From: Hydractinia symbiolongicarpus
Lineage: Eukaryota > Cnidaria > Hydrozoa > Anthoathecata > Hydractiniidae
DNA length: 64,000 nucleotides
Assembly (NCBI RefSeq): GCF_029227915.1
Contig: NC_079880.1
Location: 32,295,501 to 32,359,500, forward strand
Direction: 5' to 3'
Shown: piece by piece, positions 9,043 to 24,000 of the stretch
Numbering within the stretch: position 1 is the stretch's first letter
How the letters are laid out: every line of letters starts with the position of its first letter
Notes under the pieces: model-generated
Seen by the model: only the letters and a program-made list of their open reading frames with translations
Told to the model about the DNA's origin: nothing
Database searches by the model: none
Translations under genes and position numbers: made by a program

Positions 9043-12000
9043 CTAGGAAGAAAAATACGATTAAGAAAAACAACACAAAAAAGGATGCAGTCTAAAATTT
9101 GGATGAACTTGTTGATCAGCCTTTAAAAATAACAGATTTCATCTCTCTGTTGTTCTTTGTTAGAACTTCGAGAATAGAATACGCAACATCACATTGCTCG
9201 TCCATTCCACAACTATCTTAAAACTAATTTGAAACTTACTGCGGCAATTTAACATGTTTCATCCGAATTAGCCAAAGGAAGTGTCCAAACAGTAACCTTT
9301 TGTTTAAAAATATGCTTCTGCCATCAGTCCTTGACTTGGCAGTAAAAAAGCATGCTAACCATGATCAGTTATTCTGTTCACTTGAGGACTACGTATTGTT
9401 GTATCCTGACTAAAAAGAGGTCATTATTACCCCAGGCACAGATACTCCACTTACTGTGGCAAATTACAAAAAAGAACTGTGGAGGCCATATTCTAGATTG
9501 GATCTGTATATCTGTACTAGAACTCTGAAACAAAATTATGAACTTAATGCCATGGCAGCTGCATTAAAAGAACAATCACGGTAGGACATTAACGATGATG
9601 ATGATTACAATGATTTCTGTAATGAAGAAGATAAATAGCAGGAAGGTAATAATGAAAGTCTACTAAATGTACCATCCAGCAGTTGAAACAATGAGTTGCC
9701 AGAAATTTCTATTTTTTTTAATTGGACAACTCCTGTTAGCGAATTATTTTGAAGATGCCCAATTTGTAACTAGAAATCCCCTTTCAATAAAATTGAACAA
9801 CATGCATATGCCTGTCTACAAAACAAAGAATTGCAAGTTGTGTGGAAAATCGATTCAGGTGTGAAAGTGAAAATGAAAGGGGAATTAAAGTTGTTAGCTG
9901 CCAAAGCATGCACTTAGTATTGACAGAAATACTATTACAAATCTTATTAAGGCCAGTAGTGTTGTGCGATAAGGAGATTTGAGAATAACCGTTCGTAGGC
10001 GATTTAATTTCCAAGACTTCAACGACTTCATTTCTGTATGCTCTAAATGTATTGAATTTTTTATTGTTTTTAATTTCAAAAGAATCAGTGCGCGAGGTGC
10101 TCGACCGAGTCTTTTTCGCAAAAAATGATTAAATTCCATATTCACCGTTAAAGGGGCTACGGAACGGCTGTTGGTTTTCGACTTTAGTGACTTATACGAA
10201 AGTCGAGCTGATGGTGGTGAAAAACAAAAATGACTTTTTTTCCGGCATGTATGTAATTTACAAACTCGAACATATAGATATATCTAGTCTTGGTCATGTT
10301 TTCATCCAGAATGAGTCTTGCTGAAATAATTCTTTGTAATATACTTTTCAAAAAAAAAATATTGAACCAGCGAGCAAAGTGCGCTGGTCTGTTAATTGCG
10401 TAAAACGCGTTTGCCGGATTTTTAATATGTGCGCGGGATATACGGAATGTGAGCATTTTAACCGGTTAGTAGCCCCTACGTTCGTGGCTAACTTTTTTTC
10501 ATGGAAATCCAACTGTAACACGCCGCAGGCACGTGAAATTTGTATGGAAAATGTTCCTAATATAAGTAAGTAAACATTGTTCGTAAAAACTTCAACAATA
10601 CGTTTGAAAATAAGCGTTTAACCGTGATATTAATCTATTTTTACAAGCTTGAGTCTACCAATTTGATCATGAAAAAAAATATTTATAGATACGCGCCGGG
10701 TGAATGCCGACAAACTGTGTGGAAGAATGTTTATTTTAACTGATAAAACGAGATATAAACTTTCTTTTTTTGTTTACAAAATAATATAGCACGTGCTATC
10801 GTTGCTAATTATGCATTTGTAATAACATAGTTACAGATAGATAGATAGATAGATGTGCATATTTTACATGGCTAGCCTCACAAATATCGAGGGATATACC
10901 CTGTCTATTATTTCCAGGAGGGGCCATGGCTTAGATGGAGAGTCCTAGAGTATTTAATGCTCATTTTGAGCTACGCAGACCCAATTAGTAGGGCCCACGC
11001 TCTACTAGACAACTCCCGGCAACATCCAACGGCCCACACAGTGTGCCATCTCCCCAATTTCCCTCACATGGCTTGGGTTAACCCGGGGCTATGGTAACAT
11101 TCACTCGCCCATGTTGAATCGCCGTCAAGAGGAATCGAACCCCGGTCTCCCGCACAGAGTACGAAAGCTATAACCACTAATCTGATGAAACACACAAAAG
11201 TAGAGTTTTAAATGTAAAATAGGTGTTTCAAGAGTACTTATGTATTTCAAGAAAAATGCATACGAGAAAAATGCTAATTAAATTTTAACTTAATGTTTTT
11301 TTTTAAAGAAACATGCTCACAGTGAGGTGATATGTTGTTGCAGTTTTCACGTGTTTTCAAAAACGTTTAGGAGAAAGTAACAAAAACATGTAATCAAAAG
11401 TTTAGTTTTTGAAAAGATGGCTTTTGGAAAAATAGCAATAGTGAGTTATTACTTTAGTATGGTGGACGAGCGTTATCATGAGAAAATTAACAAATATTGA
11501 AGTGGAAACTCAACAAAAAAAGAAATCGATTCAATAAAGTCAAATCAATTCAAAATGAAATGATATAAATTTGTTTCACTTATCGGTGATTGTTTCAAAA
11601 GCTTTTTTGAAAAAAAAACTGTAATATATTATTTACATGTTGAAAACATGACACGGCTAGATATATATATAACTATAAAATGGAAGAAAATTAAAGATTG
11701 TATAAACCCTAAATGGCAGACCATTTTGTGAACTTTGACATATCTCCTTGGTAAAAATTTCCCAGCCTTCCAAAATTCTTTCATTTTAGTGTCAACTTAT
11801 TTGTTTTGTTTTATTGACTAGGGTAGGCTTGCTCCACCTGAACTGAATATTTTAATGTTAAATAAGATTTAACATAGTCTTTTGCAGGAATTTCGTCTGG
11901 ATTTTTGATAACTGATTTGCAAATAGTTCGAAATTCTTCTGAAAGATAATCGTTTCCATCAGCAAGTACTTTTGATAAAGAAGCAATTCTCTTCAGTCCG

Positions 12001-15000
12001 TTTTCTGTGACAGTGTAACCTGTATATGAAGCATACAGGATGAAAATTATTCCAACATTAAAGTTATTGTTATTATGAGACTATTTTGCGAGTTCAAAAA
12101 TGCTGTAATGGCTTCTTACCGCATTGTTCTAGGTCATACTTTTCAGGAAAATCATATATATGATTCGGGATTCCGTCAGGCATCAATGTGTATTTTTGAT
12201 ATCGAATTCTATGCGGATTCCATACTGTGTCTTTAAATTCGTTTAATTGGTTTTGAATGAGGGGAATCATGAAATAAGCTAGGATATTCCTGAAAATGTA
12301 GCATTGATATACTAGAATTCTTTATACACGATATAGTTTCATTCTTTCTATTTTCATTTTTGTTCTATTTTTAAAACTATTTTGTACTTAATAGAATTAA
12401 CACCTAAGGTTTACCTGTCAGTATCACTTCCTGGATCGTAGTGTTGTTCCTCTTTCAACCACAATAATCCCCTTTTGAAATATTTTTCAAGCCTTTCGTC
12501 TGTCTGCCATTTAGGGTTTATGCAATCTTTAATTTTTTTCCATTTTATAGTTATATATATATCTAGTCATGACATGTTTTCAACATGTAAATAATATATT
12601 ATAGTTTTTTTTTCAAAAAAGCTTGTGAAACAATAAAAAATAAAAGACCGTCAAAAAAGCATGTGTTATCAGTCATTTTTCAGCAATATTTTGCAAATTT
12701 ACAACTTTGCAATATTTGTTGCATTCACGATTCTTTATGAAGTTTCGACATGCAACCTCTAATAAATTTCCCATGCAGAAACGCAATTCACCTTTCTCTT
12801 GCGTGCCAGATGACGTTGCTATTTCAGGGTCATAAAGTACATATTCGGCTCCTTGAATGTCTAATAATATCAGTTTCATGTGTGATTTTATAAATGAAAA
12901 ATGAACTAATGCTTCTGCTTTTTGAACTCTCTCTCTACAAAATCAAGAACTTCTCCTTCAATTTCTGAAGCAATTCCATCATTATTCACATACTTCAAAA
13001 AAAACCCAGGAATGAAATCCTCAATTACAACAGATTCACCATTTTCAGATATTCCCAGTTTAGCGTCCCTATACACAAAAGTTGGTCCAAATGACTTCCC
13101 AACAGTACACTCTTTGAATTGGTATGTTAAATTCCTGGCAAGGGAATGCATTTGCACAGCTTTGCGGCAGAGTGTTTCTACAGTTTCCTTTTTCTCGACC
13201 ACAGTGTTTATTTGCTCCATCATTTGAATTGATTCAGGTAAAAAATTTTTAATAACATTTTGCCTATTACTACCATTTTTAGCCTTAAAAACTTCTCGAA
13301 ACCCACCACGTGCGAATGACTCTTTTTCAACATAAAACTTTTCAACTTTCACTGACTTCCAGGCCAGTGAGTAAATGCAAAATTCATACACCTGGAAAGA
13401 TTCTGTTGTATTTATTGTTTTGCTGATAAGTTTCCCAAGATTAAGCATTGAAGAAACAGACAGACTTTTAGGAGCTTGTCTGCCGATTGATGGCAATATT
13501 GATGAATGTGGTGTTCTACCACTGGCACCACTACTACTGCCACCTATATCAGCAGTGTATCTTCTTGCAGAGTACGGCATACTTTTTTACTCTGTCTGAT
13601 TTTATCGTATAGAGAATGACATTTGTCTGTAATTCTTGGTCGTTTTGCAGAATATGGTATGTCATCCTCTTTAACTTTCAGGAAACGAACATGTATTTTT
13701 TTGAAGTTTGATAAATGGCTAAGCTTGTTACAAGACGGGCCATTTTGTGAAGCAAGTACATCACACACCATATCTGAGTGTGTCAGACGATCTTTGAAAT
13801 GATAATAGCATGCGGTTTTAATGTTCTCAAGCGTTATTTCAACAAAGGGGTACGTCACAAATTCTTGAGGCCCAATACGCTCATATTTCATCGCTTTCCC
13901 AGAAGCCTTGCTTGCCAACCGTTGTACAATCATTTCCTTCTCAGACAAAATATTCTCTCCAAGTCCAGATGATTTTTTTGCCGTACTTTTGCCGTGCACT
14001 CTTCTATTCTTCATGCTTTTAGCAAGGCTACCTTCTTCTTCTTCTATGCCCTACCGATTTGTAAAAACAGTGTTTGCTTCTATAGACTAATCCCTTTATG
14101 TTAAAATGAACAGGGGGGAGACGGGACGTCAGTCCGCCCCAGAGCTCTTCCTGTGTTCTATCGGCCATTATTATTTGTAACATGCGGGACGAAAAAGGTA
14201 ATACATCAAAACAACATTTTACAATTATCCATATATTGAAACATTAACTTTTTCTCATTAGCGGGAAAAAATACAATAGAATTTCAGATTTTAGCGTTGT
14301 CTTTGGTAATAGACAATAGTGAAGAAAAATTGATCTCAATTACATTTTGTTGTTTTTATTTTAATTTTATATCTGCATGTTTTATCTCATTTCATTTCAT
14401 TTCATTTCAAATTAAGTAGAATCGATTTGAATGAAATAAGTATGAAAAGTAAATTATTTTTCTGTAATTTTTCTGCTCGGCCACCATACTTTAGCACCAA
14501 ACTTTTTCATTCAGAAATTAACCAGCCAGAGAATAATTGTTTACTCAAAGCCAATCATAACCGCGTATTTCAATGTTCGAAAAATTCATTCACGAAACCA
14601 CCAAAGTTTAATTTTAAGGTTCTATACAGACACCTGTTAGGACCTCGCGCAGTGTTTCCATAGAATCCAGTTGTTTCTCCTTCAGTATTTCTTCCTCCAA
14701 GGAATAAATCAAAACTTAAAACATACAAGATATCTTTTGTTGGAGAGCCAGCAGTGGATATTGGTAAAGTGTCCAGAGATTTTTACTCATATATACGTAT
14801 GAAAGAAGGTTTTTGGAGCCCTGAGCGAGGGCTATTGCTTAGGAAATTTAAAAAAACCAATACTTCTCTTTTTATATTATGTTTTACTACTTTGTTTGGA
14901 TTTGTTTATTCTGAAAGAGAAACAATTTTGTTATACAGGCGTCTTGCTTCTTCCCAATCTCTTGGAGGCATAAAAAAGTTAATTTGGGTTACAACATACT

Positions 15001-18000
15001 GAAAAAAATCTTTAAGATCTTCGTCACACCTGTTTAAAACAAAAAAAGCTTTAAAATAAATATCTCTTTCGTCCAGTATTTTAGAAAGAGTATGTTCTTG
15101 AATTTGTAAACCATTTTGTCGATATCCATGCATCTCTGGTAAATAAAAGAGCTGATCAGTTACACCATGAACTTCTACTGATCTTGATTTCCGTATTCTG
15201 TGATTTCATTCGATTAAGCTCGTTTTGCAATAAACCAGAAAAGACAAACCAAGCGCACTCCATAAGAATATGATTTCCCAGTCGTAGAGAGTCGTTATTG
15301 ACCATTTATTTGTATATTCAAGAAAATATTTTTGTATTGTCCTTTCCCGGCTTCCGTGTAAGAGTGATGGGGGGGTGTGATTCTGTCCCCACCCCTACAC
15401 CCCTACACAGGATTTTATACGCTTCTCCAAATGGCATTAAACGTTGCACATTTATAGTATGTCATAAAAAGAAAAAAATAACAGCAATAAATTTTTGCTT
15501 ATGTCAACACTTTTTTATGACGTCATCAAAAGCTTGAATTTGCCCAAAATAGTTGTTCAAAATCCAATTACTTTATTCTAGAACGAATTTTAGCATCCTT
15601 TTTTAAGTATCTGGTAGCAAAATAAAAGTTAATATTTTCCAATTTAAATAATTCACAAGAAAGGAGGTCAAAAATCGCCCCAAAATCCGATAATCGTGAA
15701 ATAAAAAAATTGAAATAACAAGAAATATGGTTAAACACGATTTTAAACTTATAGGATGATTCCTTTTGATGAAATAAAGTTTTGTTCTAAGTTTCAAGTA
15801 CTAAGGATAATCCTAACGAAAGTTATTTTAAAATTTCCTGATTATAATGGATTTCATAGAAATTTATAATGGGTAATCCTAAGTGATGGCCATTATCTAA
15901 GACTCTGAGAGGTATTGGGCCTGAACATTTCGCATGCAGGTGTTATAGATAAGTATAAAAACTCAGTAAGTGTAATAGCTATGCAGCATACCAAAAAAGA
16001 GTTATCAAAAAACACCAGGGGGGCGGGGGTATATAGTATATTTAGGCTTAGATGATTAGTTGCAACTACGTAACATTATAGTAGTAATTTAGGCCAGAAG
16101 TTGGCTATTGTAGAAGTTGGCTGATGGTGGACGCATTTCGAGAGAAATTTTTCCAATTGCATTCTGAGTTAATTTTTTTTTAAAATTATACGTGTTAAAC
16201 TTACTTGAACAGTGTTGTCCGTTGCCAGACCATCCATTATTGCACGTGCATACACCGATAAGACATGTGGCATGAGGGTGACAATGATCACAGGTTACTA
16301 GCAAAAGATCGTGTTAAGAAAATCTTATACACAAAAGGAAAAAATAAAACTAATTTAAAAATTCGTCCAAACGGAAATTTATTTTAATCGCCTTTTTTGT
16401 TTTGACGAAGCTGTGGAGGTATTATATCTCCATGGTTACACGTTTTTAGAGGAACAAGTCATATAACGAAAGCCCTTCAATTGGTGAAATATTTAGAACA
16501 AGTGAAAAACATTTCTTGGATTCGTACAATTTTAACAATAAGAAGATCAAAAAAACTATATTATTAAAAAAGTTTAACATTGAAAAAAGTTTAATTTAAA
16601 CTGGGAATTGGATTCACAAGAACATTCAAACCAAGCGCAATTTTTTTTACTTACCTATCAGACACTCGTAACCGTCACCTTGGAAACCAAGACGACAATG
16701 GCATTTCCCATGGAGACAATAGGCATGTACATCACATTCTGAACAAACATCCTCTGCAAGGAAAATGATGAAAACATTTATTATCTTACCTCTCATAAAG
16801 CTGTCCCTTTTATTTTTCGTAAATAATAGCAATACCCATCGAGATTGTGTTCAATGTGACATTTTAATTTTCCAGCCTCACTATCTGTAAATCTCTTAAT
16901 ATTTATTTCAATACTTTTTTTCTCGTTTCCAGATTCAATGCTTTATTTGCATTAATATTGAAGCATATTAATTTTCGCGAAAATGAATTTTTTGGCATAT
17001 CAATTTTTAGGGTTATTCTCAGGACTATTTTGCATTCAATCTTTATTCACATTAGTAAACTTAATTTAAAGAACCTTAATTTAAAAAAAAACATATATCA
17101 AGGATAAGCGAGTAAATACTTGTGACAAAGTCACCAGAGTGCTTTTAAAGCTTTTTATATTTATGTGTTAAGAAAATAAAAATCTAGTTTAGAACATTCT
17201 GGTTTCATCTTTAACAGCATAAGCTGTTTAAAGCAACTTGAGCAATCCTTTAATCCTGAAGCAAAATTCGTTACCAAGGTCTACTCGATCGATAAACGCG
17301 CAGCATTGCACAGCATCGCAAAAGTCCCCGTTTTTACTACGTTAAAGGATCACAAGGACAATTTCCAGCAAATGTTACCTTGTAGACTGATTAACTCATG
17401 TAAAAGTAAGTTAGGACCGCATAAACAAGGAAATAAATCTCTGGGATTTAACCAATGGAAGAATACTGACGAGGTCAATATATGGTTTTAAAGTATCGAT
17501 GAATAACCATTTTGTTCTTTCGTTTAAATGGATATAAAACAATTTTATCCTTCCATCACAAACGATATCCCTGAAAAATCCATCAACTTTGCCGAAAAAC
17601 ACATGACAGTCACCGAAAAAAAAGCAAAATATAACCATAATCCATAACCATAATTGTTTTGATGTCACCATGGGAAGTCGCGACGAAGCAGAAACCTGTG
17701 AGTTAGTTAGACACTAAATCTTAAGCCAGCTACAAATGTTCATCAAAAACAAGATGTCGGACTATACTGGGTTAATGATGTTACGTAATAAAAACGGCAT
17801 AGAAAAAGATATGATAATGTAAAACATAATTGCATTCTTGAAAAACGTTAATTTCTAAGTTGAGATCGCTACTAACTTGTATATAGCTAACTTCTTGGAT
17901 ATCACATTTGATCTAAAAAACGGCACTGACCGCCCGTATAGAAAACCGAATTACACCTAGCTGACGAATATATATTGTCAACCAGCCTCAAGATATTCTA

Positions 18001-21000
18001 AAGCAATTACAACAATCAATTAGCCAAAGGCTGTCTAATAATGTCGACAAAAGAGATCTTCGAGGAGATTAATTTAGACTATGAAGAAGCACTTAGAAAA
18101 AGTGGGTACAAACAAACTGAACTTGTGTTTTAGAAAAATGTACTCAAAATAAACGTAACCGTAAGCGCAACAAAATCTGGTTCATGGGATCTGAAAGATA
18201 GCCACAAAATAACACCTAATGCCACCTGGTAAATTGTTAAGCATGCTAAGAATCATTCCAACACCAGCAAACCGTGCCGTTATGTCTTCACTAGAAGCTC
18301 ATAATCATGACGTACCCCATTCAAAAGGAACTTCTTAATAAACGATCAGAACTAATTTCGAAACGCCACGAGAAAAAGTTTATGCCGGCCAACAAGTCAA
18401 AAAGATTAAACCATATTTTGGGAGCTGATAAAATTATTTAGTAAACTTTTCAATTTGTATGTTGTTTGAATTTTTTTAACGCTTGTTTAGCTGATTATTG
18501 TAGTAAATATGAAACTTAAACTTCTGAACTAAGTAATTTTTATTTTTTGAACATATAAATATATCAAGGAGAGGGTTTTAGCGCATACCGTAAGGTAACT
18601 TATTTTCAACGGGAGCTTTTTTCGCTAATTTCGCGTTTTTCGTTCCTTTTTCCTAAATAAATTCTCGTGAGATTTTCTTCTTAGAAAAAATTCGCGAAAA
18701 TAAAATATTTATACAGTTATGTACTAAATATTAGCCATTATACTAAAAAAAGTCTTTTTTGTTAGGTATATGTTTTCAAAATCACGCGATCGCAAAATAT
18801 TTTTTTTGAAGACAGCAACCGCAAAGGTTAATTTTCTTCAAAGTTAGTTTCATTAAGATAGCTTTCCCTACTAAATGCGGTACTATGGTAGCAATGGTAG
18901 CACTATCATTAAAGTCTATTAAAAATAGACATTTAATTTTTTGTGCGTGTTAGTTAATAAAAAGCGAAAATAGAGCGTTAGCGCGATAATTGTTATACAT
19001 CATGCATTCTTATTTTTTGCTTAGATAATTACTTTCACAGACACAGGAGGAAGATACGAGATAAAAAATTACCTTGACAATGTGAGCCGTCAAATCCAAC
19101 TGAGCATATGCATTTATAGTTTCTTCCCGAGTCGAAGTCATGACATGTGCCTCCGTTTTGACAGGGATTAGGGTGACAAGGATTCGTTTTCAATGTTGTC
19201 ATAGCATCCGTGGGTGCGGACATGGGTGGAGCAGATTGAACAGCTGTAAATAATTCGATTTCGAAGTGAAAATATTTGCCTTACCTGTTATAGAGCATAA
19301 CCTGTTTCTGTACATGCAATTTCAGAAAATTGCGCTGTGACCTTACATTTCCACTAAACAAGTTCGTTATGCCGAAAACAAAGCATAATATGACATTTAT
19401 TGTACTAGTGTGAGATGTACATGAAACACACATTGAAAACAGGTGTGTCCGTTACAAAAACATTGTCGTGGGTAAATGCAGTAAAATTCATTTCGCGAAG
19501 TCTTCCATAGGTCTCACTAAAATTTATTATCTTCTGTTCTACTCGTTAAAAGAGTAGATTTAGTGCGGATTCATAACTTGGAAAGGAGATTGTAATGGAT
19601 TCCTTCTACTTATTGGTGCCACCTTGCAATTAGTAATTATCAATAATTAATGAACGTGTCAAAAAAGATATTTGTTTAAGAGGATCATAACCTTATTTAA
19701 AATGTGCAGACAAAATTCAAAATGATTAATTCTCTCCTGATTATAAGTGTGTCTACAGTCTTTTAAATGTTAATTTAATTTCTAAACATTTATGCATATC
19801 CGAAAAAATGTGCACTAAACTGGAATAATTACTGTAGTTTCAGGGACAGATGAAATGAGTTTTACTGCACGAGTATAGATGTCTTACGTCGTCCGCCGTT
19901 CTCACAATATCTACCAAAATATCCATCTGTGCATTTACATGTAACGCTGTCTCCTTCGTTTATACAAGTGGCGCCATTTTGACATGGGTTGGATGAACAA
20001 GGATCAGCCGCACCTGCAAGAATTGAAACACTGTTCAAACCAGCAACCATTTTGAATTTATATTTTTCAAATCCTCCAGTTATGGATGTATGGCAGGTTT
20101 TTCGTTCTCAACTGTCTGTCGTTAAAAATGAATTATTTATAAAAAATGAAAAAGTAATAAAAAAAATGAAGAAAATAATGATAACAGAAAGTCAAACACG
20201 AAAAAAGAAAATAAAAAAAACAAATGTTAAAAGTAAAAAAGTGAAATAATCTAAGAAAATATCTAATATTATTGAAGAAAACCAAATATCCGTCCGTATG
20301 ATGTACGTAGGACGGTAATCTGTTGCATTGATGACAAATAGACATCATCTGTTAAACGTTGATGTAGTAAAACCAATTTAAAAATCGCCTCTCAATGTTA
20401 GTTGCGATACTATTTTTCCCTGCTAAAAATCTTCGTTGCACAAAGAGCGTACTGCGTACAAAAATTTAAAAGATATTAAAAAATCATTTTTCTTTCCGTT
20501 TTGGAGATTCCGTCGGGCATCTGAAACTACATTAATTACCTGGATAAATATGAGACACAGCACTAATATAAAGCAAAGAGGTTGCGGTAAAGAAAATAAG
20601 TTAATAGATCGGCATCTGATGGTTTTGAACAATACATTACATTACGTGTAATAAAACATTAAATGTGATATATATTATTATATGTATATGTATTTCTATA
20701 TTTTATTTATGCTCTCTATATATGTATGCTACTTGTGAATAGATATATGCTAAACAGCAAAATGCGTTCACGTGCCAATGTGTCACGTGCGCCGGTCACG
20801 TGAACAGAATTTTTTGAAAAATGTATAATAGGTCCATTGTTTTTGTTAGAGCTCAAACTCTTTGTTAAAAAAGGTTTTTTTACTTCGAATTTTTAATTAA
20901 ATACTTTCACATCACCATTTTTACTATCTCTGTATTTTTGATTAGTATCATAATTCAATAAACTAAACTACATGTTCAAAAAAATCTACTACATCACTTC

Positions 21001-24000
21001 TATAATACCTTTCTGTTCTTTTTCTTCGCAATTTTTCCCTTCGTAACCAATCTTACACACGCATTTGTACTTGTCATCTGCTTGGTCGACACATGTCCCA
21101 CCGTTGTGACACGGGTTTTGTATGCATGGCGCGTGTGATATAACTGTGGTCGATGTGACTTCAGAAACTGTGAATAAATTGTGTGAAAGGTATGTGTATG
21201 CAGAACATATAGTTGCATTGTTGAATATATAAGAAGAATGAGTATATCATTATGGAGTATTTATCGCACATTGCCGAGTTTTTTTTTATCTTGTTTACAA
21301 TATACGAGAAACTTAAAGCAAGAAATAACCAAAAAAATTGACCATATCTTTAAGAACGAGTCATTGGCTTGTTTATCATATAAATTGGGTATAAATTACA
21401 ATCAAGTTCAATTTCAGTTGCGGTTCATAAACAACAAATAAAAAAACATTGCAAAATAGTTTATGTAAACATGTCATAACAATTTTTTTTATTTATGATA
21501 AAACATGCGCGGGTTTATTCTTAATTTCCTTTTCGGTACTTGTAGAAAATCGTTCTGCACCGTTTAGATAATACAACACACCCCGTGCTATAATTTAATG
21601 AAGTGTTATAATTGGTCGTCTGTGCCATAGATGAAAATTAAAGTCGAATTATTAACCAATCTGGAAATTAGAGCTTTAGACAATTAGAAAATCGATTTAA
21701 GCTTTTTGCACGGTTAAATTAAAGATAAGCGTAGAATTCACTCTTTCTTTGTAGAAAATAAAAATATAGCATATATTACAAGTAATTTAGCCAATCAAAA
21801 CGCTATAAAAACTGAACAATGCGTCATATATACTGCAATCAAGTGGATAGATGACAGGTGTATATGCTGTATACACCTTTCCCGAAACCATGAGTCATAC
21901 TTTTTTTAAACTCGTAAAATATGAATACCATATTTGAATTCAGCATAGTTTGTTTTATTGTATAAAAGTTTAACTTGATACGCCAACAGAAAGTGCTATT
22001 TTGAGGAGATATACATCACAGTTAAAGTCTTCTTAATTCTCAAGTTACCATGTCCCGCCTCGTTTTCAAAAAGAGGTTGGACATGCCACAAATCTTTAAA
22101 TTAGAATAGCAGGTGGTTTACTTGCTGCATTGTTTCGAAATTTTCTTTGTTTATGACATTTTTGATAAGGAATTCAAATCTGTTGTCCGTTTTTTATAAA
22201 ACTCAACAGAAAAAGTTGCGGCACATCAAAAGAATAAGTCTCAGGAAAGGTGTATTGAAATATTAATATACATGTGAGACTAACATACTTATGCTGTAAT
22301 TATATAATGGAGCAGGACGTCAGCATGAATTCCTTAATCCATATAAGATGTCATATTTATAAATTTTGAATTAGTCGTTAACCCGTGGATAAATCCACGG
22401 GTTCGCCCGTCCTTTATTAGCCGCATTTTGTGTGTCTCGCTACTGCGGTTACCATTTTGCGTGATAGACAGACGCATACGGGTATTATAATATAGATAGC
22501 CGTTAACCCGTGGAGAAGTCCACGGGGTCGCCCGTCCTTTATATATCGCACATTTCGTGTCTCCGTAACACGACGTGTTTCTTGCGCACAAACAGACAGA
22601 CGGAATACAGCTATTATTAAAGAGATTAAATAGACTTACTGTGACAATCGCCTTGTAATCCATTTCCAATGTATCCCGTGTGACAATGACACGCACCATC
22701 ATCGCAATATGCGTGGTCATCGCATGACGCGCAACGGTCTACTGTGAAGAGAAGAAAGACATACTGTAAATCTCCGAATACATGCGCGAAGTGGGATGCT
22801 CTTTACGCATTCTCATAGAAAAAATCTAGCTCGAATTTTTGGGTTATTTTATTTACATAGTTTTTATTTTTGTAACACAATCTTTTACGTTTTCAGGAAC
22901 GAGATGTCAAGCTTAAAGAAGATTTCTAAACAACCGAAAAATTTATAGATGTTACCTTCACAATAATCGCCTTTATATCTATTCTTGCACCCACATTGAA
23001 AAGTGTTCTCATGAACATGGCATGCTCCACCATAACGACACGGGTTGGGATAGCATGGATTGTGATCTATAATTGTGAACACATGAATGCACTGACTTAA
23101 AAGTAAAAGAGTTACGGATGATTTTTTTAAAAGATTTATATACATCCTATTTTCGAATCCAACAGCGAATATTTGTTCTCAATGCAAAGGTGTACTGTAG
23201 AAATGCGTTGGAAATTTAAGTTTTAATTTTGATCTAGGCATTAGTAATAAAGTACACCGGGCTGCTTATTATTGGATGAATAGATTATAACAATTTTATG
23301 GGTTACTAATACCACGCTATCTATCAATTGAAACTAAAATTCTCAATAAAGTATAACCTTCACAATGACGGCCTGTAAAGGAGCCAGAGCATGCGCAATC
23401 ATATTCTCCTCCTCCAATGTAATTACAACGACCATCATTTTTACATGGACTATAGAAGCATGGATTCATCTCTGAAACAGAACAACTATGTTCATTAATA
23501 TGTATTTTTATTTACGAGGATGTATTTAAATATATTTTTTAAAATAACACAACAACTTTTAACTTTCTGCTCTATTCGACTTTCTGCTTTTTGCTTTCAT
23601 CTTTCAGTGCAGGGATAAATTAACTGAGAAAATCAGTGATCTACGCTAAATTTGAGCGAAATCTGCGTTAAGCTCGAATGAAATGATAATTATAAACTTA
23701 GTAGTGGCATTGATACATTAATTACACAACAGAGTTATTTTTTCTTTTCACCTAAAGTCATTGGCGCAAAAATTAGTACGAATAAGGCATTTCTTATAAA
23801 TTTATGTTACTTTTGACATAGAAATATTGGGCTGTTTTAAACAACTTGGTGAGCTTATGCGCCATACCTTCGCACTTGTGTCCAACAAAACCTCCAGCGC
23901 AGTTACAAACAAAACCAATGTCACGATCATGACACGTGCCACCGTTCTCGCACGGGTTTGGATGACATTGTGACGTGGCTAAAGGTGAGGTAAAAATCGT

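Noticed and set aside
8042-9076. Signal peptide ([11 protein letters not shown]) at the start of the CRD ORF
   Set aside because: No ATG is in frame; the first codon is GTG and an in-frame stop lies just upstream. The T-rich stretch ends in CCTAG, so it is a splice acceptor tract.
11120-11190. tRNA gene at the B box GGTTCGATTCC
   Set aside because: No cloverleaf can be drawn from the sequence before it; followed by a SINE body and tail.
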